The notes under the pieces are model-generated. The model was not told the origin of the DNA, searched no databases, and worked only from the letters and a program-made list of their open reading frames with translations. Shown piece by piece: positions 13,056 through 23,787 of a stretch of 64,000 nt of DNA. Source of the stretch: Theocolax elegans (taxonomy: Eukaryota; Arthropoda; Insecta; Hymenoptera; Cerocephalidae); assembly GCA_026168455.1 (NCBI GenBank), contig CM047425.1, positions 97,467,580-97,531,579 of the forward strand, read 5' to 3'. The translations under genes and the position numbers were made by a program. Each line of letters opens with the position of its first letter. Position 1 is the stretch's first letter.

Positions 13056-14860
13056 CACTTCGAGAATCCAGCATTCAAGCGTTCCTAGTATTGAAAAAAA
13101 GCACATATGATTAGACTCTTTGACTAGGAACGAGCCCAAGGAAACCAGGATGAGCACCATCATTAGCTCACTCAGTAGCTGAAGGGTAGTATATCTTCTA
13201 GGAGCTGCACCGCGTCCAAGTCTTAGGAATAACAGCACATACTCAGATTGGCTCCGATGATTGTTGACGGAACAGCAACACGTACTCAGATAGGCTCCGA
13301 TGATTGTTGACGCCCAGTGCAGGATTTTCTGTGAATATATTAAAAAATCAGACAAAGCAAACTACTAAATAATGGTATAATGGGAAACAGGAAGAAAGGA
13401 CGCATAAAAAGGTATACAATGGCCTGTTGATATCAATTGAGAGGTTAGGGGAACACCAACCTTCTCCTCTGTAATATAACTATATAAATAACGAAGTGCT
13501 CCTACGGATAAGCAACTTACCTGTAAATAAAACCCGGAACTACACGTTAATCCTATAGCGAGCCGGTATTGAAGAAAAAGCAACACAATGAAGAATCCGC
13601 CCGTTGCACCACGTCCAAGTCTGAGGAACAGCAACACGTACTCAGATAGGCTCCGATGATTGTTGACGCCCAGTGCAGGATTTTCTGTGAATATATTAAA
13701 AAATCAGACAAAGCAAACTATTAAATAATGGTATAATGGGAAACAGGAAGAAAGGACGCATAAAAAGGTATACAATGGCCTGTTAATATCAATTGAGAGG
13801 TTAGGGGAACACCAACCTTCTCCTTTGTAATATAACTATATAAATAATGAAGTGCTCCTACGGATAAGCAACTTACCTGTAAATTAAACCCGGAACTACA
13901 CGTTAATCCTATAGCGAGCCGGTATTGAAGAAAAAGCAATACAATGAAGAATCAGCCCGTCGCACCACGTCCAAGTCTGAGGAACAGCAACACGTATACA
14001 GATTGGCTCCGATGATTGTTGACGCCCAGTGCACGGTTTTCTGAGATATTTAAAAATTAGATAAGCAACTTACCTGTAAATAAAACCCGGAACTACACGT
14101 TAATCCTATAGCGAGCCGGTATTGAAGAAAAAGCAACACAATGAAGAATCCGCCCGTTGCACCACGTCCAAGTCTGAGGAACAGCAACACGTACTCAGAT
14201 AGGCTCCGATGATTGTTGACGCCCAGTGCAGGATTTTCTGTGAATATATTAAAAAATCAGACAAAGCAAACTATTAAATAATGGTATAATGGGAAACAGG
14301 AAGAAAGGACGCATAAAAAGGTATACAATGGCCTGTTAATATCAATTGAGAGGTTAGGGGAACACCAACCTTCTCCTTTGTAATATAACTATATAAATAA
14401 TGAAGTGCTCCTACGGATAAGCAACTTACCTGTAAATTAAACCCGGAACTACACGTTAATCCTATAGCGAGCCGGTATTGAAGAAAAAGCAATACAATGA
14501 AGAATCAGCCCGTCGCACCACGTCCAAGTCTGAGGAACAGCAACACGTATACAGATTGGCTCCGATGATTGTTGACGCCCAGTGCACGGTTTTCTGAGAT
14601 ATTTTAAAAAATTAGACAAAGCAAACTACTAAATAATGGTATACTGGGAAACAGGAAGAAAGGATGCATAAAAAGGTATACAATTGCCTTCTGATATCAA
14701 TTGAGAGGTTAGGGGAACACCAACCTTTTCGCTTGTAATATAACTATATAAATAACAAAGTTCCTCTACGGCTAAACAACTTACCTCTAAACAAAATCCA
14801 CAACTCCACTTTAATCATATAGGGAGCCGGTGTTGAATAAAAAGCACTATGTCATCAGCA
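13056..14860. repeat. Tandem array 2: ~355-bp units with a 553-bp higher-order step
   Basis: The landmark GGTATAATGGGAAACAGG recurs at about 13374, 13730 and 14283, with a mutated copy at 14638. The steps are 356, 553 and 355 bp; the 553-bp step equals one unit plus a ~197-bp partial unit. The flanking landmark GGCTCCGATGATTGTTGACG recurs even more often. Open frames of 72-110 codons on the minus strand belong to the repeats: two copies 553 bp apart are identical, but neither continues into a plausible protein. On the minus strand four units carry CAGGTAAGT, a perfect 5' splice-site consensus, near 13515, 13871, 14068 and 14424. Confidence 0.85.
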
Positions 14861-15170
14861 ATACAATGTAGAACTCGTTGACAGATCGGCAAGAAGCGCG
14901 AATGTACGCGTATATCGATAGATGACCGCACGGGCGTACGACGTACGCGCGCATCATGTCGATTCCAATGCAATGCGCATGCGCGCACGGACTAGACGGG
15001 TCGGATCACGACCGAGATGAGACACTCGTGAACTTCGTTAAGAAACGTTTTATCATTATATATATTGTTAGTTTATAACGGAAAAATTTGTTTATTTCAA
15101 TTCTTATAAACGTAGCAGCAATATTTTTAATTTTTCTAGATTGACGTGACACACGCGAATTGAGCAACAA
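14861..15170. other. GC-rich junction between arrays 2 and 3
   Basis: This short unique stretch, about 14870-15010, is rich in CpG and in palindromic words such as TACGCGTA, TGCGCATGCGCGCA and CGTACGACGTACG. It then falls back to AT-rich sequence leading into the satellite. No gene is seen. Confidence 0.5.
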
Positions 15171-18100
15171 ATGCGAGTTCGTGGTGCGTGTACGCAGGCG
15201 ATCGACGGAGCGCACGCACCACGAAGTCCCCACTCTCCAACTAATAATAGACATTCAGTATTTTGGTTATTCCTGCGTACTAAAATGCGCCTGTTAATTA
15301 ATTTACTTAAATGTTTAACTTATTCAGAATAATAAGACGACATTGAATACTGAAAGATTTTTTTATAATAATCAAACGGGTTGAATCGAGTGGTAAAAAT
15401 GACTTCGTGGTGCGTGTACGCAGGCGATCGACGGAGCGCACGCACCACGAAGTCCCCACTCTCCAACTAATAATAGACATTCAGTATTTTGGTTATTCCT
15501 GCGTACTAAAATGCGCCTGTTAATTAATTTACTTAAATGTTTAACTTATTCAGAAAAATAAGACGACATTGAATAACGAAAGATTTTTTTTATAATAATC
15601 AAACGGGTTGAATCGAGCGGTAAAATGACTTCGTGGTGCGTGTACGCAAGCGATCGACGGAGCGCACGCACCACGAAGTCCCCACTTTCCAACTAATAAT
15701 AGACATTCAGTATTCTGGTTATTCTCTTCGTACTAAAATGCGCCTGTTAATTAATTTACTTGAATGTTTAACTTATTCAGAGTAATAAGACGACATTGAA
15801 TACCGAAAGATTTTTTTTATAATAATCAAACAGGTTGAATCGAGCGGTAAAAATGACTTCGTGGTGCGTGTACGCAGGCGATCGACGGAGCGCACGCACC
15901 ACGAAGTCCCCACTCTCCAACTAATAATAGACATTCAGTATTTTGGTTATTCTCTTCGTACTAAAACGCCTGTTAATTAATTTACTTGAATGTTTAACTT
16001 ATTCAGAATAATAAGACGACATTGAATACTGAAAGATTTTTTTATAATAATCAAACGGGTTGAATCGAGTGGTAAAAATGACTTCGTGGTGCGTGTACGC
16101 AGACGATCGACGGAGCGCACGCACCACGAAGTCCCCACTCTCCAACTAATAATAGACATTCAGTATTTTAGTTATTCCTGCGTACTAAAATGCGCCTGTT
16201 AATTAATTTACTTTAATATTTAACGTAATCTGAAAATAAAACGTCATTGAATACCGAAAGATTTTTTTATAATAATCAAACGGGTTGAATCTAGTGGTAA
16301 AATGACTTCGTGGTGCGTGTACGCAGGCGATCGACGGAGCACACGCACCACGAAGTCCCCACTCTCCAACTAATAATAGACATTCAGTATTTTGGTTATT
16401 CTCTTCGTACTAAAACACCTGTTAATTAATTTACTTGAATGTTTAACTTATTCAGAGTAATAAGACGACATTGAATACCGAAAGATTTTTTTATAATAAT
16501 CAAACGGGTTGAATCGAGCGGTAAAATGACTTCGTGGTGCGTGTACGCAAGCGATCGACGGAGCGCACGCACCACGAAGTCCCCACTTTCCATCTAATAA
16601 TAGACATTCAGTATTCTGGTTATTCTCTTCGTACTAAAATGCGCCTGTTAATTAATTTACTTGAATGTTTAACTTATTCAGAGTAATAAGACGACATTGA
16701 ATACCGAAAGATTTTTTTTATAATAATCAAACAGGTTGAATCGAGCGGTAAAAATGACTTCGTGGTGCGTGTACGCAGGCGATCGACGGAGCGCACGCAC
16801 CACGAAGTCCCCACTCTCCAACTAATAATAGACATTCAGTATTTTGGTTATTCCTGCGTACTAAAATGCGCCTGTTAATTAATTTACTTGAATGTTTAAC
16901 TTATTCAGAATAATAAGACGACATTGAATACTGAAAGATTTTTTTATAATAATCAAACGGGTTGAATCGAGTGGTAAAAATGACTTCGTGGTGCGTGTAC
17001 GCAGGCGATCGACGGAGCGCACGCACCACGAAGTCCCCACTCTCCAACTAATAATAGACATTCAGTATTTTGGTTATTCCTGTGTACTAAAATGCGCCTG
17101 TTAATTAATTTACTTAAATGTTTAACTTATTCAGAGTAATAAGACGACATTGAATACCGAAAGATTTTTTTATAATAATCAAACAGGTTGAATCGAGCGG
17201 TAAAAATGACTTCGTGGTGCGTGTACGCAGGCGATCGACGGAGCGCACGCACCACGAAGTCCCCACTCTCCAACTAATAATAGACATTCAGTATTTTGGT
17301 TATTCTCTTCGTACTAAAACGCCTGTTAATTAATTTACTTGAATGTTTAACTTATTCAGAGTAATAAGACGACATTGAATACCGAAAGATTTTTTTATAA
17401 TAATCAAACGGGTTGAATCGAGCGGTAAAATGACTTCGTGGTGCGTGTACGCAAGCGATCGACGGAGCGCACGCACCACGAAGTCCCCACTTTCCAACTA
17501 ATAATAGACATTCAGTATTCTGGTTATTCTCTTCGTACTAAAATGCGCCTGTTAATTAATTTACTTGAATGTTTAACTTATTCAGAGTAATAAGACGACA
17601 TTGAATACCGAAAGATTTTTTTATAATAATCAAACAGGGTTGAATCGAGCGGTAAAAATGACTTCGTGGTGCGTGTACGCAGGCGATCGACGGAGCGCAC
17701 GCACCACGAAGTCCCCACTCTCCAACTAATAATAGTACATTCAGTATTTTGGTTATTCCTGCGTACTAAAATGCGCCTGTTAATTAATTTACTTTAATAG
17801 TTTAACGTATCTGAAAATAAGACGCATTGAATACCGAAAGATTTTTTTTATAATAATCAAACGGGTTGAATCTAGTGGTAAAATGACTTCGTGGTGCGTG
17901 TACGCAGGCGATCGACGGAGCACACGCACCACGAAGTCCCCACTCTCCAACTAATAATAGACATTCAGTATTTTGGTTATTCTCTTCGTACTAAAAACGC
18001 CTGTTAATTAATTTACTTGAATGTTTAACTTATTCAGAGTAATAAGACGACATTGAATACCGAAAGATTTTTTTATAATAATCAAACGGGTTGAATCGAG

Positions 18101-21100
18101 CGGTAAAATGACTTCGTGGTGCGTGTACGCAGGCGATCGACGGAGCGCACGCACCACGAAGTCCCCACTTTCCAACTAATAATAGACATTCAGTATTCTG
18201 GTTATTCTCTTCGTACTAAAATGCGCCTGTTAATTAATTTACTTGAATGTTTAACTTATTCAGAGTAATAAGACGACATTGAATACCGAAAGATTTTTTT
18301 TATAATAATCAAACAGGTTGAATCGAGCGGTAAAAATGACTTCGTGGTGCGTGTACGCAGGCGATCGACGGAGCGCACGCACCACGAAGTCCCCACTCTC
18401 CAACTAATAATAGACATTCAGTATTTTGGTTATTCTCTTCGTACTAAAAGCGCCTGTTAATTAATTTACTTGAATGTTTAACTTATTCAGAATAATAAGA
18501 CGACATTGAATACTGAAAGATTTTTTTATAATAATCAAACGGGTTGAATCGAGCGGTAAAATGACTTCGTGGTGCGTGTACGCAGGCGATCGACGGAGCG
18601 CACGCACCACGAAGTCCCCACTCTCCAACTAATAATAGACATTCAGTATTTTAGGTTATTCTCTTCGTACTAAAATGCGCCTGTTAATTAATTACTTGAA
18701 TGTTTAACTTATTCAGAATAATAAGACGACATTGAATACCGAAAGATTTTTTTATAATAATCAAACGGGTTGAATCGAGTGGTAAAATGACTTCGTGGTG
18801 CGTGTACGCAGGCGATCGACGGAGCGCACGCACCACGAAGTCCCCACTCTCCAACTAATAATAGACATTCAGTATTTGAGTTATTCTCTTCGTACTAAAA
18901 TGCGCCTGTTAATTAATTTACTTGAATGTTTAACTTATTCGAATAATAAGACGACATTGAATACCGAAAGATTTTTTTATAATAATCAAACGGGTTGAAT
19001 CTAGTGGTAAAATGACTTCGTGGTGCGTGTACGCAGGCGATCGACGGAGCGCACGCACCACGAAGTCCCCACTCTCCAACTAATAATAGACATTCAGTAT
19101 TTGGTTATTCTCTTCGTACTAAAATGCGCCTGTTAATTAATTTACTTAATGTTTAACTTATTCAGAATAATAAGACGACATTGAATACCGAAAGATTTTT
19201 TTATAATAATCAAACGGGTTGAATCGAGCGGTAAAATGACTTCGTGGTGCGTGTACGCAGGCGATCGACGGAGCGCACGCACCACGAAGTCCCCACTCTC
19301 CAACATAATAGACATTCAGTATTTGGTTATTCCTCGTACTAAAATGCGCCTGTTAATTAATTTACAATGTTTAACTTATTCAGAATAATAAGACGACATT
19401 GAATACCGAAAGATTTTTTTATAATAATCAAACGGGTTGAATCGAGCGGTAAAAATGACTTCGTGGTGCGTGTACGCAGGCGATCGACGGAGCGCACGCA
19501 CCACGAAGTCCCCACTCTCCAACTAATAGACATTCAGTATTTGGTTATTCCTCGTACTAAAATGCGCCTGTTAATTAATTTACTTGAATGTTTAACTTAT
19601 TCAGAATAATAAGACGACATTGAATACCGAAAGATTTTTTTTATAATAATCAAACAGGTTGAATCGAGCGGTAAAAATGACTTCGTGGTGCGTGTACGCA
19701 GGCGATCGACGGAGCGCACGCACCACGAAGTCCCCACTCTCCAACTAATAATAGACATTCAGTATTTTGGTTATTCCTGCGTACTAAAATGCGCCTGTTA
19801 ATTAATTTACTTGAATGTTTAACTTATTCAGAATAATAAGACGACATTGAATACTGAAAGATTTTTTTATAATAATCAAACGGGTTGAATCGAGTGGTAA
19901 AAATGACTTCGTGGTGCGTGTACGCAGGCGATCGACGGAGCGCACGCACCACGAAGTCCCCACTCTCCAACTAATAATAGACATTCAGTATTTTGGTTAT
20001 TCCTGTGTACTAAAATGCGCCTGTTAATTAATTTACTTAAATGTTTAACTTATTCAGAGTAATAAGACGACATTGAATACCGAAAGATTTTTTTTATAAT
20101 AATCAAACAGGTTGAATCGAGCGGTAAAAATGACTTCGTGGTGCGTGTACGCAGGCGATCGACGGAGCGCACGCACCACGAAGTCCCCACTCTCCAACTA
20201 ATAATAGACATTCAGTATTTTGGTTATTCTCTTCGTACTAAAACGCCTGTTAATTAATTTACTTGAATGTTTAACTTATTCAGAGTAATAAGACGACATT
20301 GAATACCGAAAGATTTTTTTATAATAATCAAACGGGTTGAATCGAGCGGTAAAATGACTTCGTGGTGCGTGTACGCAAGCGATCGACGGAGCGCACGCAC
20401 CACGAAGTCCCCACTTTCCAACTAATAATAGACATTCAGTATTCTGGTTACTCTCTTCGTACTAAAATGCGCCTGTTAATTAATTTACTTGAATGTTTAA
20501 CTTATTCAGAGTAATAAGACGACATTGAATACCGAAAGATTTTTTTTATAATAATCAAACAGGTTGAATCGAGCGGTAAAAATGACTTCGTGGTGCGTGT
20601 ACGCAGGCGATCGACGGAGCGCACGCACCACGAAGTCCCCACTCTCCAACTAATAATAGTCATTCAGTATTTTGGTTATTCCTGCGTACTAAAATGCGCC
20701 TGTTAATTAATTTACTTTAATATTTAACGTAATCTGAAAATAAAACGTCATTGAATACCGAAAGATTTTTTTTATAATAATCAAACGGGTTGAATCTAGT
20801 GGTAAAATGACTTCGTGGTGCGTGTACGCAGGCGATCGACGGAGCACACGCACCACGAAGTCCCCACTCTCCAACTAATAATAGACATTCAGTATTTTGG
20901 TTATTCTCTTCGTACTAAAACGCCTGTTAATTAATTTACTTGAATGTTTAACTTATTCAGAGTAATAAGACGACATTGAATACCGAAAGATTTTTTTTAT
21001 AATAATCAAACGGGTTGAATCGAGCGGTAAAATGACTTCGTGGTGCGTGTACGCAAGCGATCGACGGAGCGCACGCACCACGAAGTCCCCACTTTCCAAC

Positions 21101-23215
21101 TAATAATAGACATTCAGTATTCTGGTTATTCTCTTCGTACTAAAATGCGCCTGTTAATTAATTTACTTGAATGTTTAACTTATTCAGAGTAATAAGACGA
21201 CATTGAATACCGAAAGATTTTTTTTATAATAATCAAACAGGTTGAATCGAGCGGTAAAAATGACTTCGTGGTGCGTGTACGCAGGCGATCGACGGAGCGC
21301 ACGCACCACGAAGTCCCCACTCTCCAACTAATAATAGACATTCAGTATTTTGGTTATTCTCTTCGTACTAAAACGCCTGTTAATTAATTTACTTGAATGT
21401 TTAACTTATTCAGAATAATAAGACGACATTGAATACTGAAAGATTTTTTTTATAATAATCAAACGGGTTGAATCGAGCGGTAAAAATGACTTCGTGGTGC
21501 GTGTACGCAGGCGATCGACGGAGCGCACGCACCACGAAGTCCCCACTCTCCAACTAATAATAGACATTCAGTATTTTAGTTATTCCTGCGTACTAAAATG
21601 CGCCTGTTAATTAATTTACTTTAATATTTAACGTAATCTGAAAATAAAACGTCATTGAATACCGAAAGATTTTTTTTATAATAATCAAACGGGTTGAATC
21701 GAGTGGTAAAATGACTTCGTGGTGCGTGTACGCAGGCGATCGACGGAGCGCACGCACCACGAAGTCCCCACTCTCCAACTAATAATAGACATTCAGTATT
21801 TTGGTTATTCTCTTCGTACTAAAACGCCTGTTAATTAATTTACTTGAATGTTTAACTTATTCAGAATAATAAGACGACATTGAATACTGAAAGATTTTTT
21901 TATAATAATCAAACGGGTTGAATCGAGCGGTAAAATGACTTCGTGGTGCGTGTACGCAAGCGATCGACGGAGCGCACGCACCACGAAGTCCCCACTTTCC
22001 AACTAATAATAGACATTCAGTATTCTGGTTATTCTCTTCGTACTAAAATGCGCCTGTTAATTAATTTACTTGAATGTTTAACTTATTCAGAGTAATAAGA
22101 CGACATTGAATACCGAAAGATTTTTTTTTATAATAATCAAACAGGTTGAATCGAGCGGTAAAAATGACTTCGTGGTGCGTGTACGCAGGCGATCGACGGA
22201 GCGCACGCACCACGAAGTCCCCACTCTCCAACTAATAATAGACATTCAGTATTTTAGTTATTCCTGCGTACTAAAATGCGCCTGTTAATTAATTTACTTT
22301 AATATTTAACGTAATCTGAAAATAAAACGTCATTGAATACCGAAAGATTTTTTTTATAATAATCAAACGGGTTGAATCGAGTGGTAAAATGACTTCGTGG
22401 TGCGTGTACGCAGGCGATCGACGGAGCGCACGCACCACGAAGTCCCCACTCTCTAACTAATAATAGACATTCAGTATTTTGGTTATTCTCTTCGTACTAA
22501 AACGCCTGTTAATTAATTTACTTGAATGTTTAACTTATTCAGAATAATAAGACGACATTGAATACTGAAAGATTTTTTTATAATAATCAAACGGGTTGAA
22601 TCGAGCGGTAAAAATGACTTCGTGGTGCGTGTACGCAGGCGATCGACGGAGTGCACGCACCACGAAGTCCCCACTCTCCAACTAATAATAGACATTCAGT
22701 ATTTTAGTTATTCCTGCGTACTAAAATGCGCCTGTTAATTAATTTACTTTAATATTTAACGTAATCTGAAAATAAAACGTCATTGAATACCGAAAGATTT
22801 TTTTTATAATAATCAAACGGGTTGAATCGAGTGGTAAAATGACTTCGTGGTGCGTGTACGCAGGCGATCGACGGAGCGCACGCACCACGAAGTCCCTACT
22901 CTCCAACTAATAATAGACATTCAGTATTCTAATTATTCTCTTCGTACTAAAATGCGCCTATTAATTAATTTACTTTAATATTTAACGTAATCAGAAAATA
23001 AGACGACATTGAATACTGAAAGATTTTTTTTATAATAATCAAACGGGTTGAATCGAGCGGTAAAAATGACTTCGTGGTGCGTGTACGCAGGCGATCGACG
23101 GAGCGCATGCACCACGAAGTCCCCACTCTCCAACTAATAATAGACATTCAGTATTTTGGTTATTCCTGCGTACTAAAATGAGCCTGTTATTTAATTTGCT
23201 TAAATGTTTAACCTA
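15171..23215. repeat. Main satellite: ~36 copies of a ~225-bp monomer with a 54-nt palindrome
   Basis: Counting the landmark TTCGTGGTGCGTGTACGC gives about 36 copies from 15175 to 23067, spaced 220-229 bp. Each monomer has a GC-rich palindrome with 16-bp arms, GACTTCGTGGTGCGTG and CACGCACCACGAAGTC, around a 22-nt loop. This is followed by ~170 bp of AT-rich sequence that includes TAATAATAGACATTCAGTAT and a T7-T9 run. Monomer variants recur in a patterned way: a CAAGCGATCG loop variant mostly every ~900 bp, a GAGCACACG variant, and a TTTAATATTTAACGTAATC spacer variant. This indicates higher-order units of four monomers. Small frames of 60 codons repeated across the array are by-products of the monomer, not genes. 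Confidence 0.95.
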
Positions 23216-23480
23216 TAAACATAAAAGTTTTGTTTCATGATCCCTGTGTGTGCATATCAATATGTTTGCACGTCCAATCGACAACTTTGAAAAAAGTTGA
23301 CTGTTTGCCATGCAGCCGACAGTCTAAGATGGCGGCTGCTGCGCTCGCGTAACCTTCGTATCTTTCTACCGCTAGCGCCACCGAACGGTAATTTATGGCG
23401 TAAGATTTTATTTTGTTACTGTTGCGGTATCAAAGTCTACTATTTTTTTTAATGTACTGAATATATTTATGAGTACACTT
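23216..23480. other. Unique GC-richer segment right of the satellite
   Basis: After the array decays there is a non-repetitive stretch containing CTAAGATGGCGGCTGCTGCG (about 23324) and CTACCGCTAGCGCCACCGAA. The first word resembles AAGATGGCGG sites used by YY1/Pho-type factors. This is a word match only; no promoter or gene can be supported. Confidence 0.35.
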
Positions 23481-23673
23481 CCCTTCGTATATGAATAAGT
23501 TAACTATGTACAAAGTTTGAGACAAAAATATTATTTCGTTTGTATTTAATCCCTTACCAAAAATGTGAGACGGGCGCAGCATACTCAAAATTTTTGGTAA
23601 GGGTTTAAACAAAAACGTGATAATTTTGCTGTCCCAAATTTTGCACACACTTAAATAATCCATATACGAAGGG
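23481..23673. repeat. 193-bp foldback near the right terminus
   Basis: The outer arms CCCTTCGTATATG (23481-23493) and its perfect reverse complement (23661-23673), and the inner arms CCCTTACCAAAAAT (23551-23564) and its perfect complement (23590-23603), are joined by imperfectly pairing sequence around a ~25-nt loop. The minus-strand open frame over this region is a by-product. Together with the foldback at 11630 it gives the element a hairpin near each end. Confidence 0.85.
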
Positions 23674-23755
23674 CAATGAACTCTTATTTCTCCGTAAAAT
23701 AATATAATTATCTAATTATAATCGATTATTTGATTTACTCAGTCGATAAGGTAGG

Positions 23756-23783
23756 GAGGATAAAAATTGACTTTGGAACCCCC
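23756..23783 (-). repeat. Right terminal inverted repeat
   Basis: This is the reverse complement of the left terminus (GGGGGTTCCAAAGTCAATTT read on the minus strand), followed outward by TTAA at 23784-23787. Confidence 0.8.
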
Positions 23784-23787
23784 TTAA

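Larger units (their letters stand above)
11559..23787. mobile_element. 12.2-kb TIR element with TTAA ends, filled with satellite arrays
   Basis: The left end at 11559 reads TTAA followed by GGGGGTTCCAAAGTCAATTT. The right end at 23787 is the exact reverse complement of those bases, also bordered by TTAA. Beyond the first ~27 bp the ends diverge, but a second shared word, TTATCGAC, lies about 30 bp further in on both sides. A TTAA target duplication with terminal inverted repeats is the hallmark of piggyBac- and Kolobok-type DNA transposons. Between the ends there is no transposase-like frame. Instead there are a small foldback near the left end, three tandem-repeat arrays, and a longer foldback near the right end. 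The unit of 12,221 bp between the TTAA sites is therefore read as a non-autonomous element whose interior expanded. The alternative is two separate small elements in opposite orientation that happen to flank a satellite. Confidence 0.7.

Noticed and set aside
13023..14492. Hydrophobic minus-strand frames of 72-110 codons in tandem array 2
   Set aside because: Two are identical because the DNA is duplicated 553 bp apart. They do not resemble a transposase or a membrane protein family, and sister units break the frame.
15006..23147. Repeated 60-82-codon frames on both strands of the satellite
   Set aside because: They are the same piece of the 225-bp monomer read through the palindrome and spacer. 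Lengths depend on monomer indels, and no codon-level constraint or start context is seen.
15171..23215. CENP-B box in the satellite
   Set aside because: The closest word, starting TTCGTACTAAAATGCG, lacks the required CGGG at the right spacing, so a centromere claim would rest on nothing but repetition.
15171..23215. CRISPR array
   Set aside because: The spacers are homologous to each other, units are ~225 bp, and the DNA is eukaryotic; this is a satellite.
23320..23345. AAGATGGCGGC word as a YY1/Pho-type site
   Set aside because: A single short match next to a satellite is expected by chance and has no gene downstream.
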